Of a DNA stretch of 48,789 nucleotides, positions 24,417 to 30,848 are shown piece by piece (the first letter of the stretch is position 1; each line of letters starts with the position of its first letter). The translations under genes and the position numbers were made by a program. This DNA comes from a virus. Below the pieces are notes generated by a model that had not been told where the DNA came from, ran no database searches, and was given only the letters and a program-made list of their open reading frames with translations. The stretch spans positions 1 through 48,789 of IMG/VR virus record IMGVR_UViG_3300042323_000574; one strand, 5' to 3'.

Positions 24417-24736
24417 GTGGCACCCCCTTCCTGAAGCATGCGGACATACGCCTTGGCATCGATCAGCCGGGAGAACCGGCGGCTCTTGCCATCGGGCAGA
24501 CGCAGGTCATAGGCCACGACCTTGACCTCCCTGTGCTGCGAGATGGGCAGCGACCGGCCAGTGCGGTCGAACTCCACCGTGTAGGTGCCCTCGCAGCGGT
24601 CGATGGTGTACGGAGCGATGCCCCGCAGGTTGACCATCGACCACCGCTGCGGTTCGAACAGCACGCCCGTCCGCTCATAGTTTCGACGCTCGGTCGCACG
24701 CTGCCGCCGCATCGCTTGGTAGTTCCGATTCCTCAT
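24413..24736 (-). CDS. Hypothetical basic protein, 107 aa
   Basis: Unrecognised. An Arg/Asn/Gln-rich N-terminus (M-R-N-R-N-Y-Q) is followed by a beta-rich part and a C-terminal helix (S-R-L-I-D-A-K-A-Y-V). TAGGAGG before the ATG at 24736 decides the start. First gene of a coupled group that begins with a leader element. Confidence 0.7.
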   Translation of the reverse strand: MRNRNYQAMRRQRATERRNYERTGVLFEPQRWSMVNLRGIAPYTIDRCEGTYTVEFDRTGRSLPISQHREVKVVAYDLRLPDGKSRRFSRLIDAKAYVRMLQEGGAT

Positions 24737-24820
24737 CGCTCGTCCTCCTAGAAACACAGCGACCCCGGTCAGGTCACTCGCCTGCCGGGGTCACTGCTGT
24801 GTGTGAAATCAATCAGCCGT
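24737..24820 (-). promoter_or_regulatory. Leader element: box plus long hairpin
   Basis: Minus strand: stop-linked box TGAACGGCTGATTGATT, then CACAGC and a hairpin GACCCCGGCAGG / CCTGACCGGGGTC (plus 24761-24792) extended by CACAG/CTGTG, then TAGGAGG. Among the strongest hairpins of the set. Confidence 0.65.
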
Positions 24821-25267
24821 TCAGCTAATCACCTTGCCGCCCGTCACGAACCCATCACCCTTCCGCACCTGAGCGAGAGCCATCGCCCGCACCACGTCTT
24901 CCGGTGCATCGGAGAACACCCGAACATCCACCTGCATGGTCACGTTCACCGTCCGCGTGACGGGGCAAGGCGGATCGACACGCTTGAGGAGGGAGTCAAT
25001 GTCGCAGCGTGTCGAGTGATGCACCTCGCTGTCGTGCGTCAGTTCGTGCTGCACGTTACGCAGGGCGGCGATCATCTCCGGCACCGCTGCGATCTGGTCG
25101 ATGATCGACTGCCACTGCTCGTCGGTGGCCGAGGCATGGCCGGGCGTCGATGCCAGCCCGTAGTTCATGCGCTCCAGCTTGACAACCCCTTGCCCCTCGT
25201 CGTTCTCAATCCACGCCTTCTGCTCGCACACGTCGCTGCCCATCACCCACTGGCTGCTCTTGCCCAT
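24821..25267 (-). CDS. Hypothetical protein, 148 aa
   Basis: Unrecognised. The N-terminal half is charged helical; the C-terminal part has a V-T-M-Q-V-D-V-R-V-F strand and D-A-P-E-D-V-V-R. Its 5' leader is a near-twin of that at 26240. The ATG follows GGGAG. Confidence 0.7.
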   Translation of the reverse strand: MGKSSQWVMGSDVCEQKAWIENDEGQGVVKLERMNYGLASTPGHASATDEQWQSIIDQIAAVPEMIAALRNVQHELTHDSEVHHSTRCDIDSLLKRVDPPCPVTRTVNVTMQVDVRVFSDAPEDVVRAMALAQVRKGDGFVTGGKVIS

Positions 25268-25357
25268 GATTCAGTACTCCCTCTTCGTGTCATCACTCAA
25301 CCTGCGAAGGTGCAGGGATGCAGGCTGTGCCCATGCCCAGCCTGCGACCGCGTACCC
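25268..25357 (-). promoter_or_regulatory. Duplicated two-hairpin leader, copy A
   Basis: Minus strand: TGAGGGTACGCGGTC, hairpin GCAGGCTG / CAGCCTGC (plus 25320-25345), hairpin CCTGC / GCAGG (25301-25316), then GGGAG, AGTACTGAATC and the ATG. The same layout and flanks occur at 26240-26344 with compensatory stem changes. It lacks the CGGCTGATTG box. Confidence 0.6.
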
Positions 25358-25810
25358 TCAAGACCTCGACGCCCGTATCACTGTGGGTCGGTACTCGACC
25401 TGCTCACAGTCGGTCACCCAGACACGCCCGTACCCGGTGCCCCGATACTGCGACGGCTCCAGCACCTCGCAGTTGTCACGCCACCCGCTGGAGAGATCAG
25501 CCACAGTCCACCCGTACTTGGGCTTGTCATCCCGCCACCCATAGAGCGGGTCGTCGGGCGTGACGAGGTGCCGATCAGCGTCGAGCAGCCACTCATCGCG
25601 GGTGCGGTACAGCTTCCAGCCATCGAAGCGCACCACGCCCACGATCATGCCGCGATCCCCCGTCCTGCGGTGCTCACGCCGCGGAGTCTCGATGATGTAG
25701 ACCAGCTTGCCGAACATGTGCTCGGGCAGCTTGTAGCTGCGTGTCTCAATCGTCTTGCGTCCATGCACCAGAGACGAGGCGAAGGGACGTTGAACAAACA
25801 GACCGTGCAT
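25358..25810 (-). CDS. ASCH-domain protein
   Basis: 150 aa. The N-terminal pattern Q-R-P-F-A-S-S-L-V-H-G-R-K-T-I-E-T-R, then V-Y-I-I-E-T and G-M-I-V-G-V-V-R-F matches the ASCH fold, a PUA-like beta-barrel that binds or acts on RNA or modified bases. Nearby TGT-like and Gp88-like genes make a nucleic-acid modification theme possible, but that is inference. Confidence 0.75.
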   Translation of the reverse strand: MHGLFVQRPFASSLVHGRKTIETRSYKLPEHMFGKLVYIIETPRREHRRTGDRGMIVGVVRFDGWKLYRTRDEWLLDADRHLVTPDDPLYGWRDDKPKYGWTVADLSSGWRDNCEVLEPSQYRGTGYGRVWVTDCEQVEYRPTVIRASRS

Positions 25811-25891
25811 GCGAAACCCTCCCGTGTGTGAATGACCCCAGCCAGCCCGAGCAACGTGCCCGGGCTGGCGACCGCGTGCCCCTACTACCGA
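25811..25891 (-). promoter_or_regulatory. Leader element: hairpin with degenerate box
   Basis: Minus strand: a diverged box (CTGATCGG), CACGCGGTCGC, then hairpin GCCAGCCCG / CGGGCTGGC (plus 25841-25869) whose loop ends in GCACGTTGC, then GGGAGG. The GCACGTTGC loop also occurs in the leader at 26756. Confidence 0.5.
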
Positions 25892-26239
25892 TCAGACAAC
25901 CATCCCGAGGTCGAGCTTGCGTGCCACCTCCAGCGACCGGACGAACTCCTCCAGCCGCAGCTTGACCCGGGTCAGGTCAACCTCCTCGACCAGATCGTTG
26001 GCGACCTGCGTCAGGTAGACGCCGTCGCCTTCGATGCCCCACAGCGAGGCGTGCCCGTCATCGACCAGCACCCCGTTGCACCGGATGGAGATCACCACCC
26101 CGACGTGCATCCACTCGCCGCTCGACTGCGAGTATTCGTCTTCCACGATGGTGGCTCGCACCTCGACGCTCTGGAGGTGCTGCGACAAGTAGTGCCCGGG
26201 TTGGGCGTCGTCGCGGAACTGTGCTGCAAACTTGTTCAT
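25892..26239 (-). CDS. Hypothetical protein, 115 aa
   Basis: Unrecognised alpha/beta protein with an acidic middle and a helical Leu/Val-rich C-terminus. GAAGGAG and a TACTGAATC segment precede the ATG, as for the gene at 24821. Confidence 0.7.
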   Translation of the reverse strand: MNKFAAQFRDDAQPGHYLSQHLQSVEVRATIVEDEYSQSSGEWMHVGVVISIRCNGVLVDDGHASLWGIEGDGVYLTQVANDLVEEVDLTRVKLRLEEFVRSLEVARKLDLGMVV

Positions 26240-26344
26240 GATTCAGTACTCCTTCGTGCCATCGAACACCGCGAAGATGCGGGGATGCGGGCAGCAGCCG
26301 ATGCCACTGCCCGCGACCGCGTACCCTCACAATCAATCAGCCGA
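26240..26344 (-). promoter_or_regulatory. Leader element with box and two-hairpin leader, copy B
   Basis: Minus strand: stop-linked box TGATCGGCTGATTGATT, TGAGGGTACGCGGTC, hairpin GCGGGCAG / CTGCCCGC (plus 26287-26314), hairpin CCGC / GCGG (26269-26282), then AAGGAG, TACTGAATC, ATG. Compared with copy A, three stem pairs differ on both sides and stay paired. Confidence 0.65.
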
Positions 26345-26755
26345 TCAATGGCCGATGTACTTCCCGGGCAGCAGATTCTGCTGTGCTCCGAATAGGCTGC
26401 GACCGTAGGACATGACGCAGTAAAACCGTGTGCCATCCAGATCGGTGCCATGCTGGTCATGCCAGTGCGGCATGATGCGGGGATTGAATCGCACCTCCCC
26501 GGGCCAGTTGCTGTACGCAGGCACCCACGGCGTGAACGCGAACGACACGTTCCGGCACAGCACCCAAGCGCACACGTCTTTGTTCGCGCCGCCGTGGATG
26601 CGCTCGGCTACCTTCCGGCTGTTGCGCAGGTAGCACCCCGCCATGACCAGCGTGGACGTGTCGGGGTCATGGTAGGTGACGTGCCCATCGGGGTGACGCA
26701 CCTGCCACTTGCGGAAGTTCTCACCCTTGGCGAGATGGAATCGGACGCGGTACAT
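26345..26755 (-). CDS. Hypothetical protein, 136 aa
   Basis: Unrecognised. It contains a Y-H-D-P-D-T-S segment and several aromatic strands, no membrane helix. GAGGAG precedes the ATG at 26755; the in-frame ATG at 26770 overlaps that site. Begins after a leader element. Confidence 0.7.
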   Translation of the reverse strand: MYRVRFHLAKGENFRKWQVRHPDGHVTYHDPDTSTLVMAGCYLRNSRKVAERIHGGANKDVCAWVLCRNVSFAFTPWVPAYSNWPGEVRFNPRIMPHWHDQHGTDLDGTRFYCVMSYGRSLFGAQQNLLPGKYIGH

Positions 26756-26842
26756 GGTTCTTCTCCTCATGAAATGCCACGACCCCGGTCAGGCAACGTG
26801 CCAGCCGGGGTCGTGACGGTGTGTTGAAATCGATCCGGTCAA
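26756..26842 (-). promoter_or_regulatory. Leader element: box plus long hairpin
   Basis: Minus strand: the box CACGGCTGATTGA contains the upstream stop codon (GGC-TGA), then hairpin CACGACCCCGG / CCGGGGTCGTG (plus 26778-26815) with inner stem GGC-ACGTT-GCC, then GAGGAG. Confidence 0.65.
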
Positions 26843-27823
26843 TCAGCCGTGGTTGCCGATGGCGACGATGCCGCCGAACACGAACGAGCCGTCATCCTTC
26901 CGGGCACCGCAGGCGTGTGCGTTCGCGCCCTTGTAGCCCACGCAATCGCCGCACTTGCCGGAGCACGACAAGGCCCGCTCATAGCCCAGTGCCCGGGCAG
27001 CCTCACGCACAGCGGCGTGGTACGCGGGGTCGTCATAGCGGTTGTAGCCCTTCTCCTTCCGCATGAACTTCTTGTCGATGTTCACGGCAAGGAACCGCTC
27101 CCGGGTCACGGGCAGGCCGAGCATCTTCTCCATGAACTCGGCATCGCCGTCATAGATCGACCCGCTCGACACGTTGAGAACGTAGTTCGTGGGAAATGCC
27201 GCCCCGGTGCCGTGCCAATCCACGAACAGCTGCCACGATTTCGAGTACCCGTAGCACAGAATGTCCTGACGCTGGCGCAGCAGGTTCCACCAGAATTGCA
27301 TGGTGGACATGGAGTCGAAATCGCCGTCAACGTACAGCCGGAACGTGATATCGACGGGCAACACCTTGAAGGCGTCGATGATCGCTCGCCGGTTGAAACG
27401 CAGCAGCAGCGTGTTCATCAGTTGGCGAAGGTAGCCGCCGGGCGTGCGCCACGCCTTCTTCGAATAGCACCATTCCGCACAGTCTCCCGCACCCGGGCAG
27501 GTGACGATGGGGAGAGCGGAGAAGGCCACGAACGGCAATTTCATGTTGCCATGCATGGCGAAGATGGAGAACGGCAACGTGCCCGCCCGCATGCAGGCGA
27601 CAAACCGCGTCATCTCCTCCCGCCAGCCCCGCGGGGTGGCCGATCCGGCACGGCGTGCGGCCTTTCGCACCTTCTTTTTCATCGACGCCCCGGGCAGCGT
27701 CACGGGCAGCGTCAACGCGACACGCTCAATGGCGGTCAACGCATCTTCCATCGATCCGGCCCGCATGCATTCCCAAGCAAGGGCAAGGGCAGCAGCGTTC
27801 GAAAACTTAGGCTTGTATCCCAT
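26843..27823 (-). CDS. Gp88-like Cys-rich phage protein
   Basis: 326 aa. C109-P-G-A-G-D-C115-A-E-W-C119-Y and a C-terminal C-S-G-K-C-G-D-C cluster follow the layout of a phage protein family known as Gene product 88, which looks metal-binding (possibly an iron-sulfur or radical-SAM-like fold). Its biochemical role is not established. The N-terminal 90 residues are basic and helical. AAGGAG precedes the ATG at 27823. Confidence 0.6.
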   Translation of the reverse strand: MGYKPKFSNAAALALAWECMRAGSMEDALTAIERVALTLPVTLPGASMKKKVRKAARRAGSATPRGWREEMTRFVACMRAGTLPFSIFAMHGNMKLPFVAFSALPIVTCPGAGDCAEWCYSKKAWRTPGGYLRQLMNTLLLRFNRRAIIDAFKVLPVDITFRLYVDGDFDSMSTMQFWWNLLRQRQDILCYGYSKSWQLFVDWHGTGAAFPTNYVLNVSSGSIYDGDAEFMEKMLGLPVTRERFLAVNIDKKFMRKEKGYNRYDDPAYHAAVREAARALGYERALSCSGKCGDCVGYKGANAHACGARKDDGSFVFGGIVAIGNHG

Positions 27824-27915
27824 CGTCGGTACTCCTTGAAATGAAACGACCCGCCGAGGGGAAGTTCCCGGGCGGGCCGCATAGGGTTTGTGGGTCGTCA
27901 GAAACAATCAGCCGA
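27824..27915 (-). promoter_or_regulatory. Leader element: box plus hairpin
   Basis: Minus strand: stop-linked box TGATCGGCTGATTGTTT, then hairpin CCCGCC / GGCGGG (about plus 27850-27876) with an alternative ACGACCC / GGGTCGT pairing, then AAGGAG. Confidence 0.55.
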
Positions 27916-28182
27916 TCACGGGCCAACCATCACGATGCGGTCATAGAACCGCCATTTCTTGGCGTCCCCGCGGCCGTGGGCGTAGCCGTCGATCATGTCG
28001 CCCACGTCCATGCTTCGAAGCTTGTGGGGCAGATACGTCACGACGAAATGCAGCAGCCCCGGATTCCAGTGCTCCTCCGCGTGGCGGATGACTCCGGCGA
28101 GCGATGCATACTGACGGGACATGCTCCCGTCTTCACTGTCGGTAGTGATGATCACGAACGATTCACGTTGGCCGTGTGCCAT
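27916..28182 (-). CDS. Hypothetical protein, 88 aa
   Basis: Unrecognised small alpha/beta protein. The ATG at 28182 has AAGGA eight bases upstream; the open frame to 28254 would translate the leader element and is not used. It is the first gene of the long minus-strand operon. Confidence 0.65.
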   Translation of the reverse strand: MAHGQRESFVIITTDSEDGSMSRQYASLAGVIRHAEEHWNPGLLHFVVTYLPHKLRSMDVGDMIDGYAHGRGDAKKWRFYDRIVMVGP

Positions 28183-28252
28183 GGTCTGATCCTTTGCATG
28201 GATGGTGGCGGGGAGTCTCAATCGCTCCCCATCCATGAACAACCAGCCGATC
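28183..28252 (-). promoter_or_regulatory. First leader element of the minus operon
   Basis: Minus strand: box GATCGGCTGGTTGTT, then hairpin ATGGATGG...GGGGAG / CTCCCC...CCATCCAT (plus 28192-28237), then AAAGGA. No gene ends here, so the box belongs to the leader of the next gene. Confidence 0.55.
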
Positions 28253-28743
28253 AAGAATGAGCACTAAATAACGGCCACAATCGTGCCGCTTGTCACAAGC
28301 CGCGGGAATGCACGCCCCGCCGATTGAATGTCCCCCCGATGGCATGCATCGCACCACGTCGCAGCATGCTGTGGATGGTGCCGCGGTGGTGCCGATGGGC
28401 GAAGCCTGCGGCGATGCCTGCCGCGGCGACGAATGGCAGACGATGTAGAGAAGGAGAGGGGGCGGATGGGGAATGGTGACGAAAATGCCTTGTTTTATAG
28501 GGTTTGCAGCACCCTGAACCTACGCTGCAACGGGCGTTTCCCCCGCATTCGCAGGCATCGCACCGGCGGCGGCGGCGGGCGATGGGGACAGGCCCCTGCC
28601 CCCATCGTGAATCCCATCCCATCTACATTCGTCACCCGAAATTTCTGTCAGAAAAAGCTGACCCCCCCTTCCGAGGGTCTATTACAATATTGACTTCTTT
28701 GGACGCCCTTCTCGCCTTAGCGTTTTGCGACAGGAGGGAAGCT
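28253..28743. other. Strand-switch non-coding region with hairpin array
   Basis: About 490 bases between divergent operons. Inverted repeats include TTGCAGC / GCTGCAA near 28503-28536, CGATGGGG / CCCCATCG (28580-28607), GTCAG / CTGAC near 28647-28662 and GACCC / GGGTC near 28659-28680. A TACAAT at 28683 with CTGACC 19 bases upstream is a weak plus-strand promoter candidate. An open frame from ATG 28466 (AAGGAG upstream) to 28693 reads as low-quality protein and I do not call it. Candidate roles are promoters, regulatory RNA or an origin. Confidence 0.4.
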
Positions 28744-29208
28744 ATGTACAAGATCGACCATGACTTCAAGTGGGCCGTGTCGCAGTACACATGGCAACAG
28801 GACAGCAAGGGCTACTGGAAGCGCAGCGGCGGCAAAGGGCCGCAGAGCCTGCACCGCTTCGTCTGGTGGCTGGCTCATGGCTCGTGCCCGGCCCAGCTGG
28901 ATCACATCAATCGCGACCCGTCCGACAACAGGCTAGAGAACCTGCGACCGGCCACGCCGACGCTTCAGTCACTCAACGTCCGACGCAACAAGCAGTACAT
29001 CGAGCCAAAGCACCTCACGCGAGGCGGCACTCCCCGCTGGCGTGTCAGGGTCGGCTACCGTGGCAAGAAGATTCACGTCGGGACGTTCCGATCCGAGGCA
29101 GAAGCTCAAGCCGCCCGGGAGGCTTGCATAGCCCGCCTGATCGAGGTCGAGGCCAGCATCGCGATTAAGGGCCCTAGCTTCGTGCCTAACGCCATTTCAG
29201 CCACCTAG
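28744..29208 (+). CDS. HNH homing endonuclease with AP2 domain, second copy
   Basis: 154 aa, paralogous to the gene at 10290. H37 in L-H-R-F, D53-H54-I-N and N66-L-R-P-A form the HNH core; residues about 95-130 (W-R-V-R-V-G-Y, then H-V-G-T-F-R-S-E-A-E-A) form the AP2 domain. AGGAGGG five bases before the ATG at 28744 decides the start. It sits right at the edge of the strand-switch region, a typical place for a mobile free-standing nuclease. Confidence 0.88.
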   Translation: MYKIDHDFKWAVSQYTWQQDSKGYWKRSGGKGPQSLHRFVWWLAHGSCPAQLDHINRDPSDNRLENLRPATPTLQSLNVRRNKQYIEPKHLTRGGTPRWRVRVGYRGKKIHVGTFRSEAEAQAAREACIARLIEVEASIAIKGPSFVPNAISAT

Positions 29209-29353
29209 CCTTACGGGTATACACCCGTCCACTAGTTGAGCGCACGCCTCAAATTTGGAGGCCGGGCTCCCCAGTGTGACAAAAGCTCGGCACTCAGTCC
29301 TGACAACCGCGGTTTCGTCACACCCACCCATAACGTCAGGGGAGGGCTGCTGC
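29209..29353 (+). terminator. Intergenic hairpins after homing endonuclease
   Basis: A perfect stem ACGGGT-ATAC-ACCCGT (29213-29228) lies just after the stop and may end transcription, though no T-run follows. Farther on, GTGTGAC (29274) and GTCACAC (29317) form a spaced inverted repeat that could be an operator. No gene seen. Confidence 0.4.
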
Positions 29354-29428
29354 ATGTGGGACTTCGATGACTGCGATGACGAGGACGCCATGGACGATTT
29401 CATCGTGTTTCTCCGCGCGAAACCATGA
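29354..29428 (+). CDS. 24 aa acidic peptide
   Basis: GGGGAGGG before the ATG starts a short peptide W-D-F-D-D-C-D-D-E-D-A-M-D-D-F-I ending K-P. The stop lies at the first bases of the promoter-like motif for the SSB gene. The strong ribosome site suggests it is real, but length keeps this tentative. Confidence 0.4.
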   Translation: MWDFDDCDDEDAMDDFIVFLRAKP

Positions 29429-29461
29429 AGTCTGGAAAACTTGACGAGCGTGGATAATGGG
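29428..29461 (+). promoter_or_regulatory. Promoter-like motif, copy 2 (plus, SSB)
   Basis: AAGTCTGGAAAA, C, TTGAC, seven bases, GATAATGGG. It matches the minus-strand motif at 22862-22896 at 28 of 34 positions, and both are followed by CGAAG and TACTCA within 25 bases. It lies 44 bases before the ssb ATG. Confidence 0.6.
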
Positions 29462-29504
29462 TCGAAGGTAGTGACTACTCAAGACCCTATCCAAGGAGGC
29501 TCGC

Positions 29505-29870
29505 ATGATTCGCGCAGAGGTGGTTGGAAACGTCGGCCAGAAGCCGGAACTCAAGGACACGAAAACCGGCAAGCAGATGTGCCGCTTCAGTGTCGCCAGC
29601 ACCAAGAAGGTCGAAGGCCGTGAGCCGGTGACCAGCTGGGTGTCTGTCCTGTGCTTCGATGAGCAGGCAGTACTCGTTTCCGAGAAGGTCGGTGTCGGTG
29701 ACCGGGTGATGGTCACCGGGCGGCTGGAAGTCGAGAAGTACGAACAGGACGGCGTCGAGCGGACGAGCGTCACCCTCGTGGCCGACGACGTGGGCCTGAG
29801 CCTCAAGTGGCCGAAGCGTGCCCAGCAGGCCGCTAGCGCTGGCGAGGAGGATTGGAAGAACCCCTTCTGA
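29505..29870 (+). CDS. ssb: Single-stranded DNA-binding protein
   Basis: 121 aa OB-fold protein: V-V-G-N-V-G-Q-K-P-E-L (strand 1), F-S-V-A-S, W-V-S-V-L-C-F-D, and G-D-R-V-M-V-T-G-R-L-E-V. The C-terminus E-E-D-W-K-N-P-F resembles the acidic SSB tip that recruits partner proteins. It coats single-stranded DNA in replication and recombination. AAGGAGG precedes the ATG. Confidence 0.93.
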   Translation: MIRAEVVGNVGQKPELKDTKTGKQMCRFSVASTKKVEGREPVTSWVSVLCFDEQAVLVSEKVGVGDRVMVTGRLEVEKYEQDGVERTSVTLVADDVGLSLKWPKRAQQAASAGEEDWKNPF

Positions 29871-29977
29871 TGACCCCCGAAGAAGTACTCCAAAAGCTCC
29901 GAGAGGAAAACCGGAGGCTTCTACAGGAAGTGGAGCGTCTCCGCGATCTTCTCATCAGAGCCGGATGGCCGGTGTGA
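29870..29977 (+). CDS. 35 aa leucine-zipper-like peptide coupled to SSB
   Basis: The ATG overlaps the ssb stop (TGATG). Residues 4-30 form a heptad-rich helix (L-Q-K-L-R-E-E-N-R-R-L-L-Q-E-V-E-R-L), a short coiled coil. A terminator hairpin follows directly, so ssb and this peptide form one unit. Function unknown; SSB partner is a natural guess. Confidence 0.55.
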   Translation: MTPEEVLQKLREENRRLLQEVERLRDLLIRAGWPV

Positions 29978-29990
29978 AAACGGATTTTCG

Positions 29991-30032
29991 CGACCCAGCT
30001 GGGCGAGGCATGACGCCCGCCCAGCTGGGTCG
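29991..30032 (+). terminator. Perfect 14-bp hairpin terminator after ssb unit
   Basis: CGACCCAGCTGGGC (29991-30004) and GCCCAGCTGGGTCG (30019-30032) are perfect reverse complements with a 14-base loop, followed by GTCTTCTT. Best terminator candidate on this side of the window. Confidence 0.75.
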
Positions 30033-30049
30033 GTCTTCTTGGAGGTGCC

Positions 30050-30565
30050 ATGAGCATCGAGATGTTGGCTGAGTTGAATCCCGAGGCCCTGACCCCGGAT
30101 GGTCTGGAAGCGGCCTATATCGGGTTCACCATGAACCACCACCACGCCCATGTAGCGGTCTACTCCTATGAAAAGTGCGTCGGAATCCTCGTGGATCGCG
30201 ACGGCATGACGCCGGATGACGCCGAGGAATTCCTGTCGTTCAACACGCTCGGCAGCTTCGTAGGCGAGAACGGCCCGCTCTTCGTATCGGCAGGTGTGCC
30301 CGAGATGGACTCGGGGGCTGATCGTAAATCAGTCGCCACGCAAGGGAGTGCGCACTCCTGTGGACAGCCGTTCGATTCGGCCCCTGCCACTCAAGTCTGC
30401 CCGCACGTTCGCGGCACGGTCACGCAGCATTGCAGCTTGAACTTCACGCTCACCGACGAGGAGCAAGAGGCGATTGAGCTTCTTGTGGAATACTCTTCGC
30501 TGCGAGCAAAAGACGAAATGGTTTTCCGGTCGCTACTCAAAAGAGCACGCGATCAATCTAAATAA
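30050..30565 (+). CDS. Modular hypothetical protein with LTDEE C-terminal module
   Basis: 171 aa. The first 85 residues are a compact phage-type domain (D-D-A-E-E-F-L-S-F-N-T-L-G-S-F-V). A linker (C-P-H-V-R-G, Q-H-C-S-L-N-F) leads to an L-T-D-E-E-Q-E-A-I module that ends R-S-L-L-K-R. The same module ends the gene at 30845. GGAGG precedes the ATG. Confidence 0.7.
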   Translation: MSIEMLAELNPEALTPDGLEAAYIGFTMNHHHAHVAVYSYEKCVGILVDRDGMTPDDAEEFLSFNTLGSFVGENGPLFVSAGVPEMDSGADRKSVATQGSAHSCGQPFDSAPATQVCPHVRGTVTQHCSLNFTLTDEEQEAIELLVEYSSLRAKDEMVFRSLLKRARDQSK

Positions 30566-30587
30566 ACTGACAGAAGCAATGTATTTA

Positions 30588-30660
30588 TGAGGGGTGGTGT
30601 AGGTGGTGCAGCACATTGGCAGGAACGCCAAAGGCCCGCGTTCGAGTCGCGGCCTCTCAA
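30588..30660 (+). tRNA. Degenerate tRNA-like sequence
   Basis: Acceptor TGAGGGG (30588-30594) pairs with CCTCTCA (30653-30659, one G-T pair). D-arm GTGT / GCAC has a GG-containing loop. The T-arm CCGCG-TTCGAGT-CGCGG (30636-30652) is canonical. The anticodon arm TTGGC-AGGAAC-GCCAA has a 6-base loop without U33, so it cannot act as a normal tRNA. CCA is not encoded. It could be a decayed tRNA or a structural mimic. Confidence 0.5.
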
Positions 30661-30725
30661 TTGAAAAGTCTTGCCGAAAGCGGCTTGCGCAATTGGATCG
30701 CGGCATTTGTTGGCTAGACCAAGCG

Positions 30726-30848
30726 ATGGCGTGCATCCTTGTGCAAACTAACGAAAAGCGGATGTCGCGGCTACAATCGGAGCGATCAAAATTGGACGCT
30801 CGCCGGAAGGAACTGCGGTTGTCCATGAAATGCAGAGGGTCGAAATGA
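30726..30848 (+). CDS. Short charged peptide after tRNA-like sequence (doubtful)
   Basis: A 40 aa Arg/Lys/Ser-rich helix whose stop overlaps the ATG at 30845. No good ribosome site. The open frame upstream reads through the tRNA-like sequence and is not protein-like. Low confidence. Confidence 0.25.
   Translation: MACILVQTNEKRMSRLQSERSKLDARRKELRLSMKCRGSK

Noticed and set aside
28466-28693. 75-codon plus-strand frame with AAGGAG upstream
   Set aside because: Composition is Gly/Arg-rich without domain features and it spans several hairpins; it lies in the strand-switch region. Not called as a gene.
29336-29893. 185-codon minus-strand frame opposite ssb
   Set aside because: Ser/Thr-rich shadow of the ssb gene with no ribosome site or family resemblance.
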